From Diprion similis (lineage: Eukaryota > Arthropoda > Insecta > Hymenoptera > Diprionidae): a stretch of 64,000 nucleotides of DNA. The stretch lies in contig NC_060117.1 of assembly GCF_021155765.1 (NCBI RefSeq), forward strand, positions 1 to 64,000. The letters run 5' to 3'. This document shows positions 32,299 to 44,691 of the stretch, piece by piece (the stretch's first letter is position 1; every line of letters begins with the position of its first letter). Below the pieces are notes generated by a model that had not been told where the DNA came from, searched no databases, and worked only from the letters and a program-made list of their open reading frames with translations. Position numbers and translations under genes: made by a program.

Positions 32299-33270
32299 TG
32301 GCTTACCCTGGGTCCTTCCCTATAGAGTTGCTGGCCCCTGGTTCCAACGGAACGTTCCGCCTGAGCCGAGCGAAGCGTTTGGCTCGTTCCGCCCAGGGGG
32401 GTGACACTGGTAGATAAAAGTGGCACGCGAAACGCGCTTGCCGCACTGTGGCGCTAGCTGTTCTGTACCCCCGAGGTTGTGTTGACCTGACGGACCTGAC
32501 GGCCTCGCTTTACATGCTTATTTATATCGAAGACGCTCACAGAACAGCCAGCGTTGCTGGTGGCGCTTTCAAGAACTTCAGATTCCGAGACAAAACGCGT
32601 TTTCATTTATCGTATAGGAAAAGGTGCCAGTGTCACCCCCCTGGTTCCGCCTGAGCTGAGCGTGCAAGCGAGAGCGAGGCACGAAAAAAAATTATCGTGC
32701 GTAGCTGTTAGTGTAATAATAAAAATTAACGTGCGTAGCTGTTAATGTAAGATTAAAAATTAATGTTTAACCTCGCACATTTCATAACAATCTCTATACC
32801 TATATCAGAAGATATTGATATAGAGTGAAGTTAGCAATTAAGTCAAAAAATATTAAGACACCTGAAGTTGGCAAAATTATGACCCGAATACAAATATAAA
32901 AAATAATGATAATTCAGTGATAATAATTCAATTCAATTCATAAAAGTATGAAATTTTTCATCAATGTTTTCTTATGATGTCATCACGTAAAATTATCGTC
33001 TGTAAACCGACTTTATAGACAACCCGTTTTTTTTTTTTTAACTGTAGAATAATTCTGAGTCCTTACATGAAGCCACCAGTGAAAACATCCAAAATTCAAA
33101 TTATGAAATATTATGAAACCGAACCAAGAGAGCTTTGGTAGCCAGCTAGATGCTAGCTGGGCTACGCAAGGCAAACTACAGGTATAAGGTAAAAACGACG
33201 CTAATTAGGTCACCTTGATCGGAACCAATCACGGTACAGCTACCCCCCAAAATCTTCGCTGGTGACTCAA
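32299..33270. repeat. Repeat-rich gene-free stretch
   Basis: No gene recognised. CCAGGGGGGTGACACTGG near 32393-32410 and CCAGTGTCACCCCCCTGG near 32627-32644 are inverted copies and may bound another small element. A direct repeat of about 36 bp beginning CGTGCGTAGCTGTTA occurs at 32696 and 32730. The rest is AT-rich and unremarkable. Confidence 0.45.
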
Positions 33271-33570
33271 TGTAATAAATCTGTCACACGAAAATTGTAC
33301 AGGAGCATAAGAGATCTTGCCCTATATAAACGGGTGCAGATTGGACTCGGAGAGCATTATTTTTCGCAAGTTTGTAACTGTTACCCTGTCGCTCCGCCCG
33401 AGAGCATTATCTTGTGCATTTTGTTGTTTTAACTAAAACGTGAATTAATAAACGTTCAAGTGTATTAAAAATCAAAACCCTTCAAATTCAATTAAACGCA
33501 CCTCAACTACCTGGTCCTTCGCCGCTCCACGAAGCTACCTGTTGTGCAGTTCCTACCAAGTTCGAGCAAC
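33271..33570 (+). other. Possible solo LTR or promoter-like block
   Basis: Begins TGTAATAAATCTGTCAC, has a TATATAAA box at about 33323, a repeated GAGAGCATTAT motif, AATAAA at about 33447, and CTGGTCCTTCGCCGC near 33510, resembling the leader next to the primer site in some insect Pao/gypsy elements. No second LTR and no gag or pol frame is seen nearby. It could instead be the promoter and noncoding first exon of the small gene downstream, since CAAAGGTAAGTT near 33570 is a good splice donor. Confidence 0.3.
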
Positions 33571-33964
33571 AAAGGTAAGTTGACTTCTAAATTACCATTA
33601 TAGTGAATTCCTTTCAAATCATCAATCCCATTACGCAAATTTATCAACGTTGCCCATTTCATTTCAGTGATTAATCGATATTGGCAACCCACAACTACTG
33701 ATTGTATGCATGTATGTATTGTTGTACACATACGTCCCGGTTCATTTTCGCGACTCAATTTCGAGTCTAACTCTTAAGTTGTCCGGAATTGACCGTTAGG
33801 ACGTCACACAACGGATTCCAGTGACTAACTTCTGGAGTTTTGGGGAACCGCCGTTCGACGTCACAGTAGCATTTAGCCGCCCCGTGAAAATCCAGCCTAT
33901 CGTGATCTGCATTACCCATTTGTTCCTTGTACAAATAACACCGGTCCACAATATTTTTGAAGCA

Positions 33965-34592
33965 ATGGGTAATTGACGTTTTACAAATGCTTGTATTGTG
34001 TATTGATATTAGCGTATCATTTGTCTTCAGATTGCGAGCTGAAAAGTATCCGCACGGTTGGCAAATGCGGCTTGTACTTCGATCTGACGTTATAATCACT
34101 TACATGACCTTATGAGAATTTTTACATGTGTTGTAGACAGCCTACGAGATTTGGAAGAAAGATGCGAAGACGCAGTTTTCAAAGTGTGCGATGCTAGAGA
34201 ACGTTATTCAAAAAAATGTGCCGAGGGACTCGATAACTATCTATGTTTGAAAACCAGGCTGGTGGTACGTCTCACTACCTTATTTATCAGATTATGCATC
34301 CGCCGTTGTTGTAGATAAATGTACATACCTGGCGAATTTCTCACTTGTCGAATTTTTTCAGATGAAATCCATTGTCCTTGAATCAATACCACTGGATCTA
34401 AATTTTGAAATTCCCTCACAAATGGCTGTACAAGTACGAAGAAATTATGAACAAGATCAGCTAGTTCATTGCAGCTGGAATGACCGTGCTCAACAGTTAC
34501 AGCATATGATGGATAAAATACACGATTTAAAAATTGCACTTAAACAAGTTGAGGATAATAGAAATTTTGAACTACGCCATCGTACTAGATAA
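33965..34592 (+). CDS. Small coiled-coil protein, unknown function (3 exons, 120 aa)
   Basis: Not recognised. Proposed exons: 33965-33968 (ATG plus one base, donor GTAATT), 34137-34264 (acceptor GTTGTAG, donor GTACGT) and 34362-34592 (acceptor TTTTTTCAG, ends TAA). The pieces total 363 nt, one open frame of 120 aa starting MDSLRDLEERCEDAV. Charged, Leu-rich heptad-like stretches at about residues 3-45 and 85-115 suggest coiled coils; there is no signal peptide or membrane segment, so an intracellular scaffold or kinetochore/centrosome-type subunit is possible but only a guess. Exons 2 and 3 are well supported by clean phase-0 junctions. The 4-nt coding first exon is the weak point; a different upstream exon could supply the start. 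Confidence 0.6.
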
Positions 34593-35980
34593 ACTGGGAA
34601 TTTTCCCGCAAATTCTCAGATGTTTTGGGTGTACACGGATGCGATGTTCGCTGCATAGAAGCAAAAATGTATTGAGCCCTGGATCACAAAATGTGCAATT
34701 GTGACATGACTTACATACCTTGGACTATCTGATCAAACATTGGTATCCTAATCTTTTTGGTGAAAGAAGCAAATGTTTGATATCGGAAACAATTTATTTA
34801 TAGAAAATTCAAATTAAATAATTTTGAGGACTTACTCATTACAGGCCATTGCTAAAAATCACACAATATGTTGAATCTTTTAGCTGTCCCCTTTCATTGA
34901 AATGTACTAATCCAAGTTACCCGATGTACCTCCGTCGTTTGGCCCGTGCTTTAATGTGACATATCCGTTTCACGGAATTCTATTCATACATCAAAATTTT
35001 TATATTCAGACCAGTATAACGTAGTGTTTCTTATGAACTGTTACTTTATATCAAGACAAACCGATGCTACATAATGTAATAGTTTTCCCTGAACTGTCAA
35101 ATAATAAGGAGATATTAATAATTTAGAAAAATACAAGGTCATGCGCTCCGTAGTTGTGGATACTTTTTGACCATCGGTGTACCATGAAATTCATACCTGC
35201 AGAAAAATAATTGAATAAAATTCAACCATACGATGCATAAGATGCACTTGTTTCATGAACTCACTAGAACTTGTCGGAACGGAAATCTGGGTGCGTTGCC
35301 TGCAAGACGTTTGTACGGGAAATGAAACATGAAACTGTACTGTTTAGAAACGATAAAAAGTGTGAATAAAACTGTCTAGTCGAATCACCTTGGAGAAAGT
35401 TTCTTATTGATATCCGATTTTTGAGAATTGCAATACACTTTGTTCATACATGAATTCTATGGAAATCCCACGACGTACATCTTTCATGATACATTCATAT
35501 ACTTTTGACGAAATCAAAATTTCATCGTTTATCCACATATAACAATTCTGCATATCAAATTATTTGAATTATTTCTGGAACATTGAAAAATCCTAGCTTA
35601 GGCAATTTCTGGAGAATATACAATCACCGACATGGTAATGGTCTGGTTAGAATGGTAGAAGACTTTAATTGATCCAATGTTGTCAGTAAGTGGGACTTTC
35701 AGTAGAAATTGGCAGGTTTCCAATTTTACATAATCTAGTTCGTCCGTAACGAGTTAGGTTTCATGTATTTTTGAAGCTGTCATACGCACAGCTATGTGTT
35801 TACGCATAATGCATCCTTAAACATACTTCGCACTTCTATTGTGTCAAGTACTATCGTTAATTTCATACGGTAAGAATATCTATGGTCTTTGTATAATTTG
35901 CTCAGTTCGAAGCCCCCCTATTATACTTCTGTTCATTATATTACGTGTTGGCAGTTGCCAAATTACATTTTTAATCATCG
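34593..35980. other. Intergenic, no gene seen
   Basis: AT-rich, with stops in all frames and only very short open frames. It probably includes the 3' UTR of the small gene to the left. No repeat family recognised. Confidence 0.5.
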
Positions 35981-37330
35981 TCAATATGTACTTCGAGATA
36001 AACTACGAGCGGACCTGCCTGTATTTGCGGATCCACAGTTTGTCAAAGGTTTCTTTGCATTCCTTACATCGGCATCGCTGATCCGTTCGACCATAACTTT
36101 CGCACCATGCGTTATATCTTGTAACAATTTCAACATATCTATTTGAACATTGCTCCCTGTGATTTTATTGATACTGTTACTAATATTGTAATTATTGTTA
36201 TTGTCGTTGCCGTTGATATTTTTATTATTGCCATTCTTATCAGCGTCACTGTTATCGCCGTTAGCGATTTCATTATAACTTTTCGTCAAACTTTGACTCT
36301 TGCAACGAATAACATCTGTCCTCTCATCTTTGCCAGCGGTTCGAACTGGCGGGACTCCTTCAACGAGCATGCCTCCACGATTCGCGAGTTGATCATAAGC
36401 CAAGAAAGTCTCGCGGCTGACTGTGGGGGCGATATTAATAGTTGGTAGGATTTTCAGGTGACTGTCGGGTATTTCAATGTTGGTAACAAGGTTCTCCAAT
36501 CCAAGAAGACTAGAATTTACCAAACATCTTGAACCCTCTTTTGTTTCAATTTTTTCAGAGTTCTCTAAAACTTCATCCAATTCCATTTTCGTCCTCTGTT
36601 CCACCACTTTCACATTGTCCTCATCCTGCTTGATGGTGAACATCAAACCTCCCATGACTAGATCGGTGATATTCGATGAACGTGGATATATTTTCTCTGA
36701 TTCTGTCCTCGAACCCTCCGTTTCTTCGTCATCTTTGCGCTTGTTTGTCTTGTCCATTACAGGGCTATTTGACAATTTGCCCCGCTCCGTATGTGGATGA
36801 GCACTGTAGGTGTCCTGCGAATATTTCATACTGTCGTCAGCAGTTACTAATTGTGTGTCATCATACTTTTTAACCTGGCTCTGTAGCCTTGTCCACGTAT
36901 CTGGCCGCGGCGGCCCACTTCTACTTATACACTTGGTCGGCGTACCCTCCAATGATTCATGAAGATTTGTGAAGCTATCGAAGTTGCTACCTGTGCAAGT
37001 CCTCTGGCTAGGACTTATGTCAACGGCTACAATTTCTGTCGTCGTAATCTCATTGCGACAGCTTGGAAGTCTTGTAAGTTTTGTACGATTGATATTAGCC
37101 TTGGCCCATGGAAGCATGGTTTGGTCAGACAGGGTTATTACGGCAGGACTGGATGAGATTGCCGATGATTGAAAAAAGTTACTATCTTGGCACCTTAAAT
37201 ACGGATCACCCTGGGTTACCCGTCCGGATGGTTGATTTGCCAGATTGTCCACAATAGAAATAGTCAGAATAAATGCTTGAGGAAAAGCTGCAGCGCCTTG
37301 TCGATTGCAAAATTTCAGCATTGCAAACAT
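35981..37330 (-). CDS. Unrecognised 449-codon ORF, conserved-looking core
   Basis: An open frame of 449 codons in AT-rich surroundings, too long to be chance. The sequence is low in hydrophobic segments and rich in Ser, Thr, Asn and Asp, with an Asn/Asp/Gly run at about residues 360-385 (ATT/GTT triplets on the + strand). The most ordered part is around residues 220-290: ITDLVMGGLMFTIKQDEDNV, then ELDEVLENSEKIETKEG and NSSLLGLENLVTNIE. This acidic, helix-prone block may be the functional core. No signal peptide or known catalytic motif was found. The true start may be an upstream exon, because residues 1-30 look atypical, and the 3' end may splice onward. Function not assigned. Confidence 0.6.
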   Translation of the reverse strand: MFAMLKFCNRQGAAAFPQAFILTISIVDNLANQPSGRVTQGDPYLRCQDSNFFQSSAISSSPAVITLSDQTMLPWAKANINRTKLTRLPSCRNEITTTEIVAVDISPSQRTCTGSNFDSFTNLHESLEGTPTKCISRSGPPRPDTWTRLQSQVKKYDDTQLVTADDSMKYSQDTYSAHPHTERGKLSNSPVMDKTNKRKDDEETEGSRTESEKIYPRSSNITDLVMGGLMFTIKQDEDNVKVVEQRTKMELDEVLENSEKIETKEGSRCLVNSSLLGLENLVTNIEIPDSHLKILPTINIAPTVSRETFLAYDQLANRGGMLVEGVPPVRTAGKDERTDVIRCKSQSLTKSYNEIANGDNSDADKNGNNKNINGNDNNNNYNISNSINKITGSNVQIDMLKLLQDITHGAKVMVERISDADVRNAKKPLTNCGSANTGRSARSLSRSTY

Positions 37331-38584
37331 TTTGTCCTGACGTGTCCAAAACGTGTGTTCTTACAAACGTTGCAAAACCAGTCAAGGAGAAGTCTTTAAT
37401 TGATAAATAACCACTAATCATGTCAGAGTTTTGACAGATGTGACATTTTTTAAACTTTTTCTACACATTGGTTCAGTTCTACTCATACAGATTCAGCTAG
37501 GCACATCATTTAATAGTAAGATCGGTAAAAAGGATACTGTAAGTTATCGAAAGGTGCACAGTGCTCAGTTCACCTTGACTGGGTTGACTTTTTATAATTC
37601 GTCTGATGATTTTCATCAATTCGTCTTTGTAGGGAAATTCTTTGGTATACCTGCAATGATATGCAACTTGTTACAGATTCGACGGCCGATCAACTATTTC
37701 ATATTGAAAACTACCAGATTTAAGAACCAGCTACATAGAGAATCACTGCTGTGAAGTAGCTATTGTGAAGCGAATTGAATTTTCATTTTTGTACGGTATG
37801 TCTTGAGAACAAAAACTTTGGGTTACACAGAGTTTATCAGTCGTTTATCAATTGCTTGCAACAATGTAACTAACGTGACCAATTTTCACCTTAAGCCGAG
37901 CCGAGCGACTCTCTATCGCTCAAGAGTGAGAGAAAATCGGCAAAAAACAAACGACTATGCAGGCATTTTCAATTGGCACGATGCCAGCTGCAAAATTGGC
38001 GAAAAGTAATAAATACAGTGTGTAAAACATCCGTAAAATTGTCTATGACCTCGCATACAACCGTGAATAACTAGAACGGACATGTACAGTGACAGTTTCA
38101 CAAACATAGATATTATATGTCAAAATTCAAATCAAAAACGTTCAACAATGATTGAAATACCGCGTGGAACAACTTTGTGATTCATCTTCAGACATAAGTC
38201 TGCACATCTTTGAAGCTCGCGATGACGACCTAGCAAATCACTGTTCAGATCATTGAAAGTAATTACGGTTTTCCAACTATTAAATATTCTTCAAATCAGT
38301 GAACCGTGAGTGACGTTTCTAACGGAGGCAGGCGACTCATTTGGCAAGCAAAAACTGTAAAAGAGGATTTCAAAGTGGTGGAAAAGTGAATTCTTCGTCC
38401 ATATTTTATTACGTCAACGTTGCACACTACACCTCTCTGAATGAAAAGTACATCGTTCCCATAGTGGGTCCAATGCAGAGCTGAAACTTGAAACTGTTAT
38501 TCAACATTTGTCAAGCTTTGCAGACTCAAGATACAAACAATGAATAATTTTTGCGAATTCAAGAATCACTTCGATACATACCAG
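37331..38584. other. Intergenic, no gene seen
   Basis: Only short unsupported open frames. It may hold 5' sequence of the minus-strand ORF to its left. Nothing else recognised. Confidence 0.45.
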
Positions 38585-38942
38585 ATCACCCGAGATTATC
38601 GACCCATAGGTGACCAATGTGTTCCTCGTGAAAATCTGCGACTAAAACGATTTCTACTTTTGGTAAGAAATTTATTGTTTTTGTACTACAGCCGTTTGAA
38701 ATAAGTCAATCTGATAGCGTCCGATCGCTGAGGACAAGTGCCGAGCAGACGACAGTCGAATGATGATCGGCCAGTCCTGTTCTTTCTCTATTCTGAGCCA
38801 TTGGATACTATCGGATTGGCCAATTTCAAACGGTTGTAGTTCATAAGCGACAAATTGGTAATGAAAAGTAAAAAACTTCAAGTCGCCAATTGTCACAAGG
38901 AATACATATTGGCAACCTACCGGTTGATAGTCCTGGATCACC
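38585..38942. mobile_element. Fold-back element (long palindromic MITE)
   Basis: The two halves are imperfect inverted copies over almost the whole length of about 358 bp. CAGATCACCCGAGATTATCG at the left pairs with CAGGGTGATCCAGGACTATC (reverse strand, right end), CTCGTGAAAATCTGCGACT with CTTGTGACAATTGGCGACT, and CTACAGCCGTTTGAAAT with CTACAACCGTTTGAAAT. The centre is near 38763. No coding frame. Divergence between the arms suggests an old insertion. A short frame here is a by-product. Confidence 0.75.
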
Positions 38943-39559
38943 CTGTACATGCTATTTGTATAAAAGCGTTGATAACTCTTTCACTACCTTGTAGATTCGT
39001 TGTATTTAAAGGTGAACTTGTATATGTTTTGCTTGTTGGAGAGCCAATACGAGCCAGGGACATTCAAGGTGGGCTGGGCCTGTACTTGACCGGTCCTATC
39101 AGACTTGCCAATACTCCATATACGTATTCCAGGCATTCCTTCGATGGTTTTAATTCTCGAAACAGAGGAACCAGTCTGGATTTTTCTTCGCCGTTGACGC
39201 TTTCCTCAACTATGAAAGTCAAGAAGTACAGCACCCGTTGCTGGGGACCAAGAATTTTGTTGCGTCAGTGATTGAGAACTCGAAAAAGAACAAATATTAC
39301 TGAGAAATTGATTCAGGGGAAATTTGCTCGAACAGTAACAAGTTAATTACGATATTTCGTACAAATTAATTATTATTCAATATTAATACTGCCTAGCAAT
39401 AATCAATTAAAAATTAAATACAAAAGATATGAGCAAATCCCAAGTAAGAAGACATCAAAGACGCTAAAATCAAATGTGAGAAAGCACTAATTGTAAGAAG
39501 TAGTAAATGACACTAAGTATCTCTATTATTAATGCTGAACTTGGTAATTGAACAAACAG
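38943..39559. other. Intergenic, no gene seen
   Basis: AT-rich with short unsupported open frames only; nothing recognised. Confidence 0.4.
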
Positions 39560-40260
39560 GATATTTTACATAGACCAGATACTTAGTAAAGACAATCAGA
39601 AAATAATTGAATGCAAAGAAATAGGTAACATAATGAACACGTCGTTTTGTGAAGTTGAAGGAATACCGGGAAGTAAAATTAAACAATTTATTGGTGCTGA
39701 AGTAAAGCAACCGACTATAAACCCAAAAGCAATATTCGTCAAGCATACTGATAAGACCGAGTTAGAAAAAGTCATAGATGGTATGAAACTAGAAAATGTT
39801 TGAGTGGATGAAATTAATGCTAAGACTGTCAAGCTTATCTCGCGAGACTGAAGCTAGCAGCCAGAATTAGCAGCCGAACATTCTAATGTTGTTTGCATAA
39901 GATAGTGAAATCAGAAAGTCAAAATTTTGTGAAGTGCCTTGTACCCTCAAGGCTTTTAGAGAATTGCGAGGATGTAACTGAACTGCATTTTTCTATTTCC
40001 AAAACGTTTCGCACTTTTGTCTGCTAACTCTGGTTGCTAGTTTCAGCTTCATCTTATCTCTGCGTATATATTGAAACGGTTAGTCCATATTTTTAATTTG
40101 GGTATAAAGAAATCCATTCGGTCCAAAGTGCTGAGAAAAGCTAACGTGAAACCTATATATAAGGCTGGTGCTAAAAACTGTTCGTCCAATTGCAGGCCTT
40201 TATATATCACTAATATCAAATATTGCAAAAATACTCAAGAAATTAATATATAATAATATA
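39560..40260 (+). pseudogene. Degenerate non-LTR retrotransposon remnant
   Basis: The frame at 40071-40253 encodes VLRKANVKPIYKAGAKNC and then NCRPLYITNIKYCKN, matching the K-A-x-V-x-P-x-x-K-x-G...N-x-R-P-I-S stretch just before the palm of jockey-type LINE reverse transcriptases. No other RT motif follows. Upstream, a short frame at about 39635-39800 (EVEGIPGSKIKQFIGAEVKQ and on) could be a gag-like relic of the same element, but that link is weak. Stops and frame breaks show it is dead. Unrelated in sequence to the telomeric element. Confidence 0.5.
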
Positions 40261-41705
40261 TAATATTTTATCAAACTTATACTCTCTGAGACTAGGATTA
40301 TGTTATGTCATACGGAGTGTGTAATTTAGTTGTTTTAGTATTTCCATGACCTAGGTACAGGTAATTTCATTTACCTCTCTGAGATTTTACTTTTTCAGAT
40401 AATTATCTGCAACGTTAAAATTTTTGGTTAGATAAACAAATGCAGAGACAATAATTTCACCAATCAAAACACTATTAGCGCAGGGCTACTTTTCTAACGA
40501 TCCTATTGGAATATATGTTATTACATGGAATAAAAGAGTAAGGAAAATAGTGGCGAGAGGATGAAAGGCACGGAATAGTACACATAGTACATAAACCCAC
40601 CCCGGATATAACTTCGTTGATAAAGACGTCCTTGACAGTGGTCCAAGGTAGATATTGACTGGAGTTGAAGCCGGAAAATATTTTTTTACTATTTATTTGT
40701 ACTCCCACTGACTCTACTACCAACAGTGTATCTGAAAATATGAAAATGACGATTCTTCATTTCCGAGCAATTACTATGCTTCCCAAATATGGCAACCTGA
40801 CACGGTTCTCTATTATAATAGAGATAATCTATAGATTACTGTAATAATCGGTCGGTGGTATTTTATAACGCTGTGGCTAATCCTACTACGGATCGAATCT
40901 ACACGCGGTACATTGAATTTGCCAAATATTAGCCTATCCTGAATTATTTGAGAAAAATTCGAGTCTCTGAAGAATTTTGCAAGGTGTGCCAAATTTCCCT
41001 ACGAGTGGTATTATTTGGAAACTTACACTTGAGGAGGATAACAGAGACCGGCATATTGTAGTTTGTACCGCATTTGTGATTTCTCATAGTGACGGTAGGC
41101 GATAATTCATGAAAACCTTAGCAGCATCGTAACAGAGATTGTACCTATTTTTAACTCTGTCGCGCAACTTCCGCGTGGTCAGAATAAATGCTTGGAAACT
41201 CTGTTTCCTTCTGAGAATTTCGAAATAAATGAACATTTGGCATCTTCGAAACTTCAGGAGCAGCCGGTATAGGTGCACTCAGTAGTGCGAATAGAGCCAC
41301 GTCTATAGAATAAGCGGCTTGCCAAACTAGGGAGAGTGTGGATGGAATTTGGTTTACTGACCAAAATCAATGGATGTGGTGATGTGCCAGCAATGGAGAG
41401 TCAGGGCTACGACAGAGAGGCTGACTATGGTCAAGCTGTCGCTCAGTTTGCCAAGAAACAGTGTCAAGCAGAAGAACAACAGGTTAAGTTGTATCCTATG
41501 CAGACCGTTGTTGCGTAGCGTGAACTCTATTACTTTGTTGTCTCTCCGAGTCCTCCACTCGCTGAGAGTTATTTCGTTGCCGTCTACACCCCCGTAACGA
41601 CGTACGTGGGCTTCCTCGAGTGACGAGGGCGACATAAATAGACACCGCGATATCTTGTTGAGCAGATAACCTCAAAAAAAATTGTAAGTACGCCAAGGTG
41701 GCCAA
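40261..41705. other. Intergenic, no gene seen
   Basis: No ORF here resembles a known family. The frame near 41336-41518 has no supporting splice or homology signal. Confidence 0.4.
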
Positions 41706-42066
41706 GGTATGTATGTACATGCATACATGCATACATACACCCCTTACCGACACAAACTTCAACTCGGTTCGACCTTCTTGGTTCAACTAACTAATCTAAT
41801 TACTTATAAACCCAACCGATGTACGGCACTCGGGCCTCCCCGGCACAGACAACTTATAGCTCACGTTGCGTCGCGGTAACATACCTATGATGAATTCACT
41901 ACTCCGTGGATGAATTTATATTATACATGGACGACATGCACCGACTGTCATCGCACTGTAGTATGCTGTATATGTATGTACATGCATACATACATACATA
42001 CATACATACATACATACATACATGCATGCATACATACAATACATATACATACATACAATACATACA
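41706..42066. repeat. (CATA)n / (TACA)n microsatellites
   Basis: A short ATGTATGTACATGCATACATG cluster at about 41708-41740 and a longer CATA array at 41981-42066 with CATGCATG interruptions. Confidence 0.85.
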
Positions 42067-42438
42067 GTGTCACTGATCTCTATACCCTGTGACTGCATGG
42101 ATCACTATACCTATACTGCATATACCCATGCCGTCCCAATTGTCCCACGCATAACTATGCAGCCATGGTAAGGGTATTATTGAAACAGGCGAAAGGGCAC
42201 AGATACGATGGCAGTGCTCGATGTTTACCGAAATACCGACATCCATATGGATGCACCCCTGACTGCTCATGATCGTGTGTAATTTTTAATCGGTCAGCGT
42301 TGAAATTTAATAACTCCGTCATGCTCGTGATTATATTTTTTTCACGCTAGCTCTCGAAATTTCATGCTGCGAGCTATAAAATAAAGATATTTTCTTCATC
42401 GCGACTATTGATACTTATTGAGAGTAACAAGATTGATC

Positions 42439-44419
42439 ATGAATAATCCGGGACAAAATATGGTTACCACGCATATATGCAAGAGCGGAGGAGAATACAT
42501 CGTCAAGATGAGGGTCGTCAGCCTAGCTGGGGAATCGTCGACATCGCGGCGCAGCTTGGACGTTACCGTCACCGACAAACACACTGCCGAGAATTGGCAG
42601 TCCTCGTACGACGTCGCCTGTCTGTCTGATGTCTTATTTAGCCTCGACTTTCTACAAATATTACTCATATTTTCAAACGTATTCCATTGTTCGATCAACA
42701 TCTACTTACCTATTTTACACGAATCTCTTTAGATAGGCTCGATCGTTGACTACTAATTATACAAGTACTGTGTACACCGAATCTCGATACTAATTTTCCT
42801 TTGAATACCAGATTGGGACCTTCACCCTTGAATGATTATCTTGTTTCAGCAGATATTGAAAATCTCACCCACAAAACAGGAAATTACAAACAATTTGACA
42901 TATTCGTAGCCATGCTGCAGTCTGGTTTGTTAAAAGTAATAATTCAATTAATTCTTGAAAAGCATATTCAGATTCACACTGTTTTTATCCCGGTTCCCCT
43001 CATGACTAGCAACCAATTGTCAAGTTGTTTGCAGACGAGCGACTGCGTGTCCCTCGACTTGCTAACTTTTGACGATCTAGAGCTCTTGCGATGCCGTAGG
43101 ACCGATATTGGGTCAGATTATTCAATGGCTGGTCCTAAGATAAGCAACAGGCGATATTTGATTATTACCTACAACGTGGAATTTGACAGGTAAGCCATGC
43201 CTAGAAGGCTTAATTGGCAGTAGGCGGCTGCCTGAATGAAATTACACAAACACAATTGACTAAGTTAGACAACTAATCTGCCAGAGACATATAGACACAA
43301 GGGCAGATTAGCCAATTTCTGACACAGGCTCCGTCTTGCTGAAACAAGCCTCCCTCAACATGACATGATTTTCTATATCCTGCCATCCTGTCTCGATCCT
43401 TCGCCCGTTAAGAATCCATTATCCATTGCCATTGGAGTATTGCGGCCCACCTGACACCGCTGTTCTACAGTCAACGATAAGAAAGCTAGAGGCAGAATTG
43501 GAGAAACTCAGGTCATCTGGGGGTGGAATTGATGATCTTCGTAAGAAAATTGAACTGCTAACAGCAGCCAACAAGAAACTTGTGGAAGAAAACCACAGAT
43601 TGTCTAATGGCGGTAAGGCCTCCTTCTGTACTTGGGGTGGTTTATTCTGCTTGTACGTCTATAACGAGAATAAAGTTACAGTCTGTTCATATTCTTACAA
43701 GCATGTCAAGTAAAATTCAACGGTCACAGCGATTGATCAACAACGCTGGCTCTCTTGAACCGTGTCAAACTCACACTGTATCCGACTACTCTTCAGGTCG
43801 AGGAATTCATCGGTTACTCGGAGCTGTGAAATCCTTGGAACGGTCTGTGGCTGAAGAGCGGGCATCGTTTCGTGCTCGAATACAAAAACTGCGTACTGAA
43901 AATTCCATTTTGGTGGCAAAGTTGCACCGCTTGAGCGAATCTGTCGATAGAAAGCCCCGAAGATCAAGTCCTACGACGCTTCCATTTCAAAGCAGATGTT
44001 TAATGGGTAGACGACGTAAGAGTCGATCGGCATTGGGTCATGGTCGATCGAAATCGGCCAGTTCCTCGCCAGGTATCACCTGAACTAAAAGCTAGGCACT
44101 TTCGACCCACCTGTTAATAGCATAGAATGTCGTCTCTTCTCACTGTTCCTTATGTGTAAACTGTCTTTAACTGAAAGTTCTCGACAATAGGCAGTTCCTC
44201 CGTCGACTCAATCAAGTCCGTAGAGTCAACTCGCCAAGGAATCATAGGATGTCGTCGGTTGAAGACAAAAGGTTTGTATTACCTTTTGTTGGTATCACAA
44301 ATTACGCGTCATTCGCTAATTAGTTGTTAATCTTCATTTCAGAAATAGACTTTGGAAATTTGGAGTCTCGAATTCACAAATTGCAGAAGATGCTCAAGGA
44401 TGGAATCAACATTAATTAA
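42439..44419 (+). CDS. CCDC61: Coiled-coil domain-containing protein 61 (centriolar protein, VFL3 homologue)
   Basis: Seven exons: 42439-42619, 42850-42935, 43035-43189, 43413-43612, 43797-44072, 44191-44271 and 44343-44419, giving 1056 nt and 351 aa with consistent phases. The head domain of the XRCC4/SAS-6-like superfamily is recognised by IENLTHKTGNYKQFDIF, SLDLLTFDDLELLR and RYLIITYNVEFDRIHYPLPL, which closely follow the vertebrate protein. A coiled coil follows (about residues 150-210), then a Ser/Arg/Lys-rich basic tail and a short C-terminal helix. Known role: centriole and basal-body protein that orients ciliary rootlets and helps microtubule anchoring and spindle assembly. It is shorter than the human protein (about 510 aa), mainly in the tail. 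The first donor (CCT/GTCTGT) is weak, so the exon 1-2 join is the least certain part. The start chosen is the first ATG of the open frame. Confidence 0.9.
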
Positions 44420-44691
44420 ACTAATCCGACTTTATTCTTCAACGAATAGAAACAGGTAGATTCATAGGCATATTGCTATATACATATACACAGGCACGCA
44501 CACATTATATACGCGTACCTCTGCGGGCAGGTATGTCTATGTATAGATATACGTATATTTATATTATAAAAACAAGTGTACGTGAATTCCCCAAGGTTTT
44601 TTATGACACACTATGTACAAGAGTGGGAACGAGAATGCAGGGGGGAAAGTTCAATCAGAATCTGTTGAGAGATTAGGAAATAAACTAGAAA

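Noticed and set aside
33140-33180. Hairpin GTAGCCAGCTAGATGCTAGC as a possible tRNA
   Set aside because: No T-loop GTTCGA or cloverleaf spacing follows; it is only a local stem.
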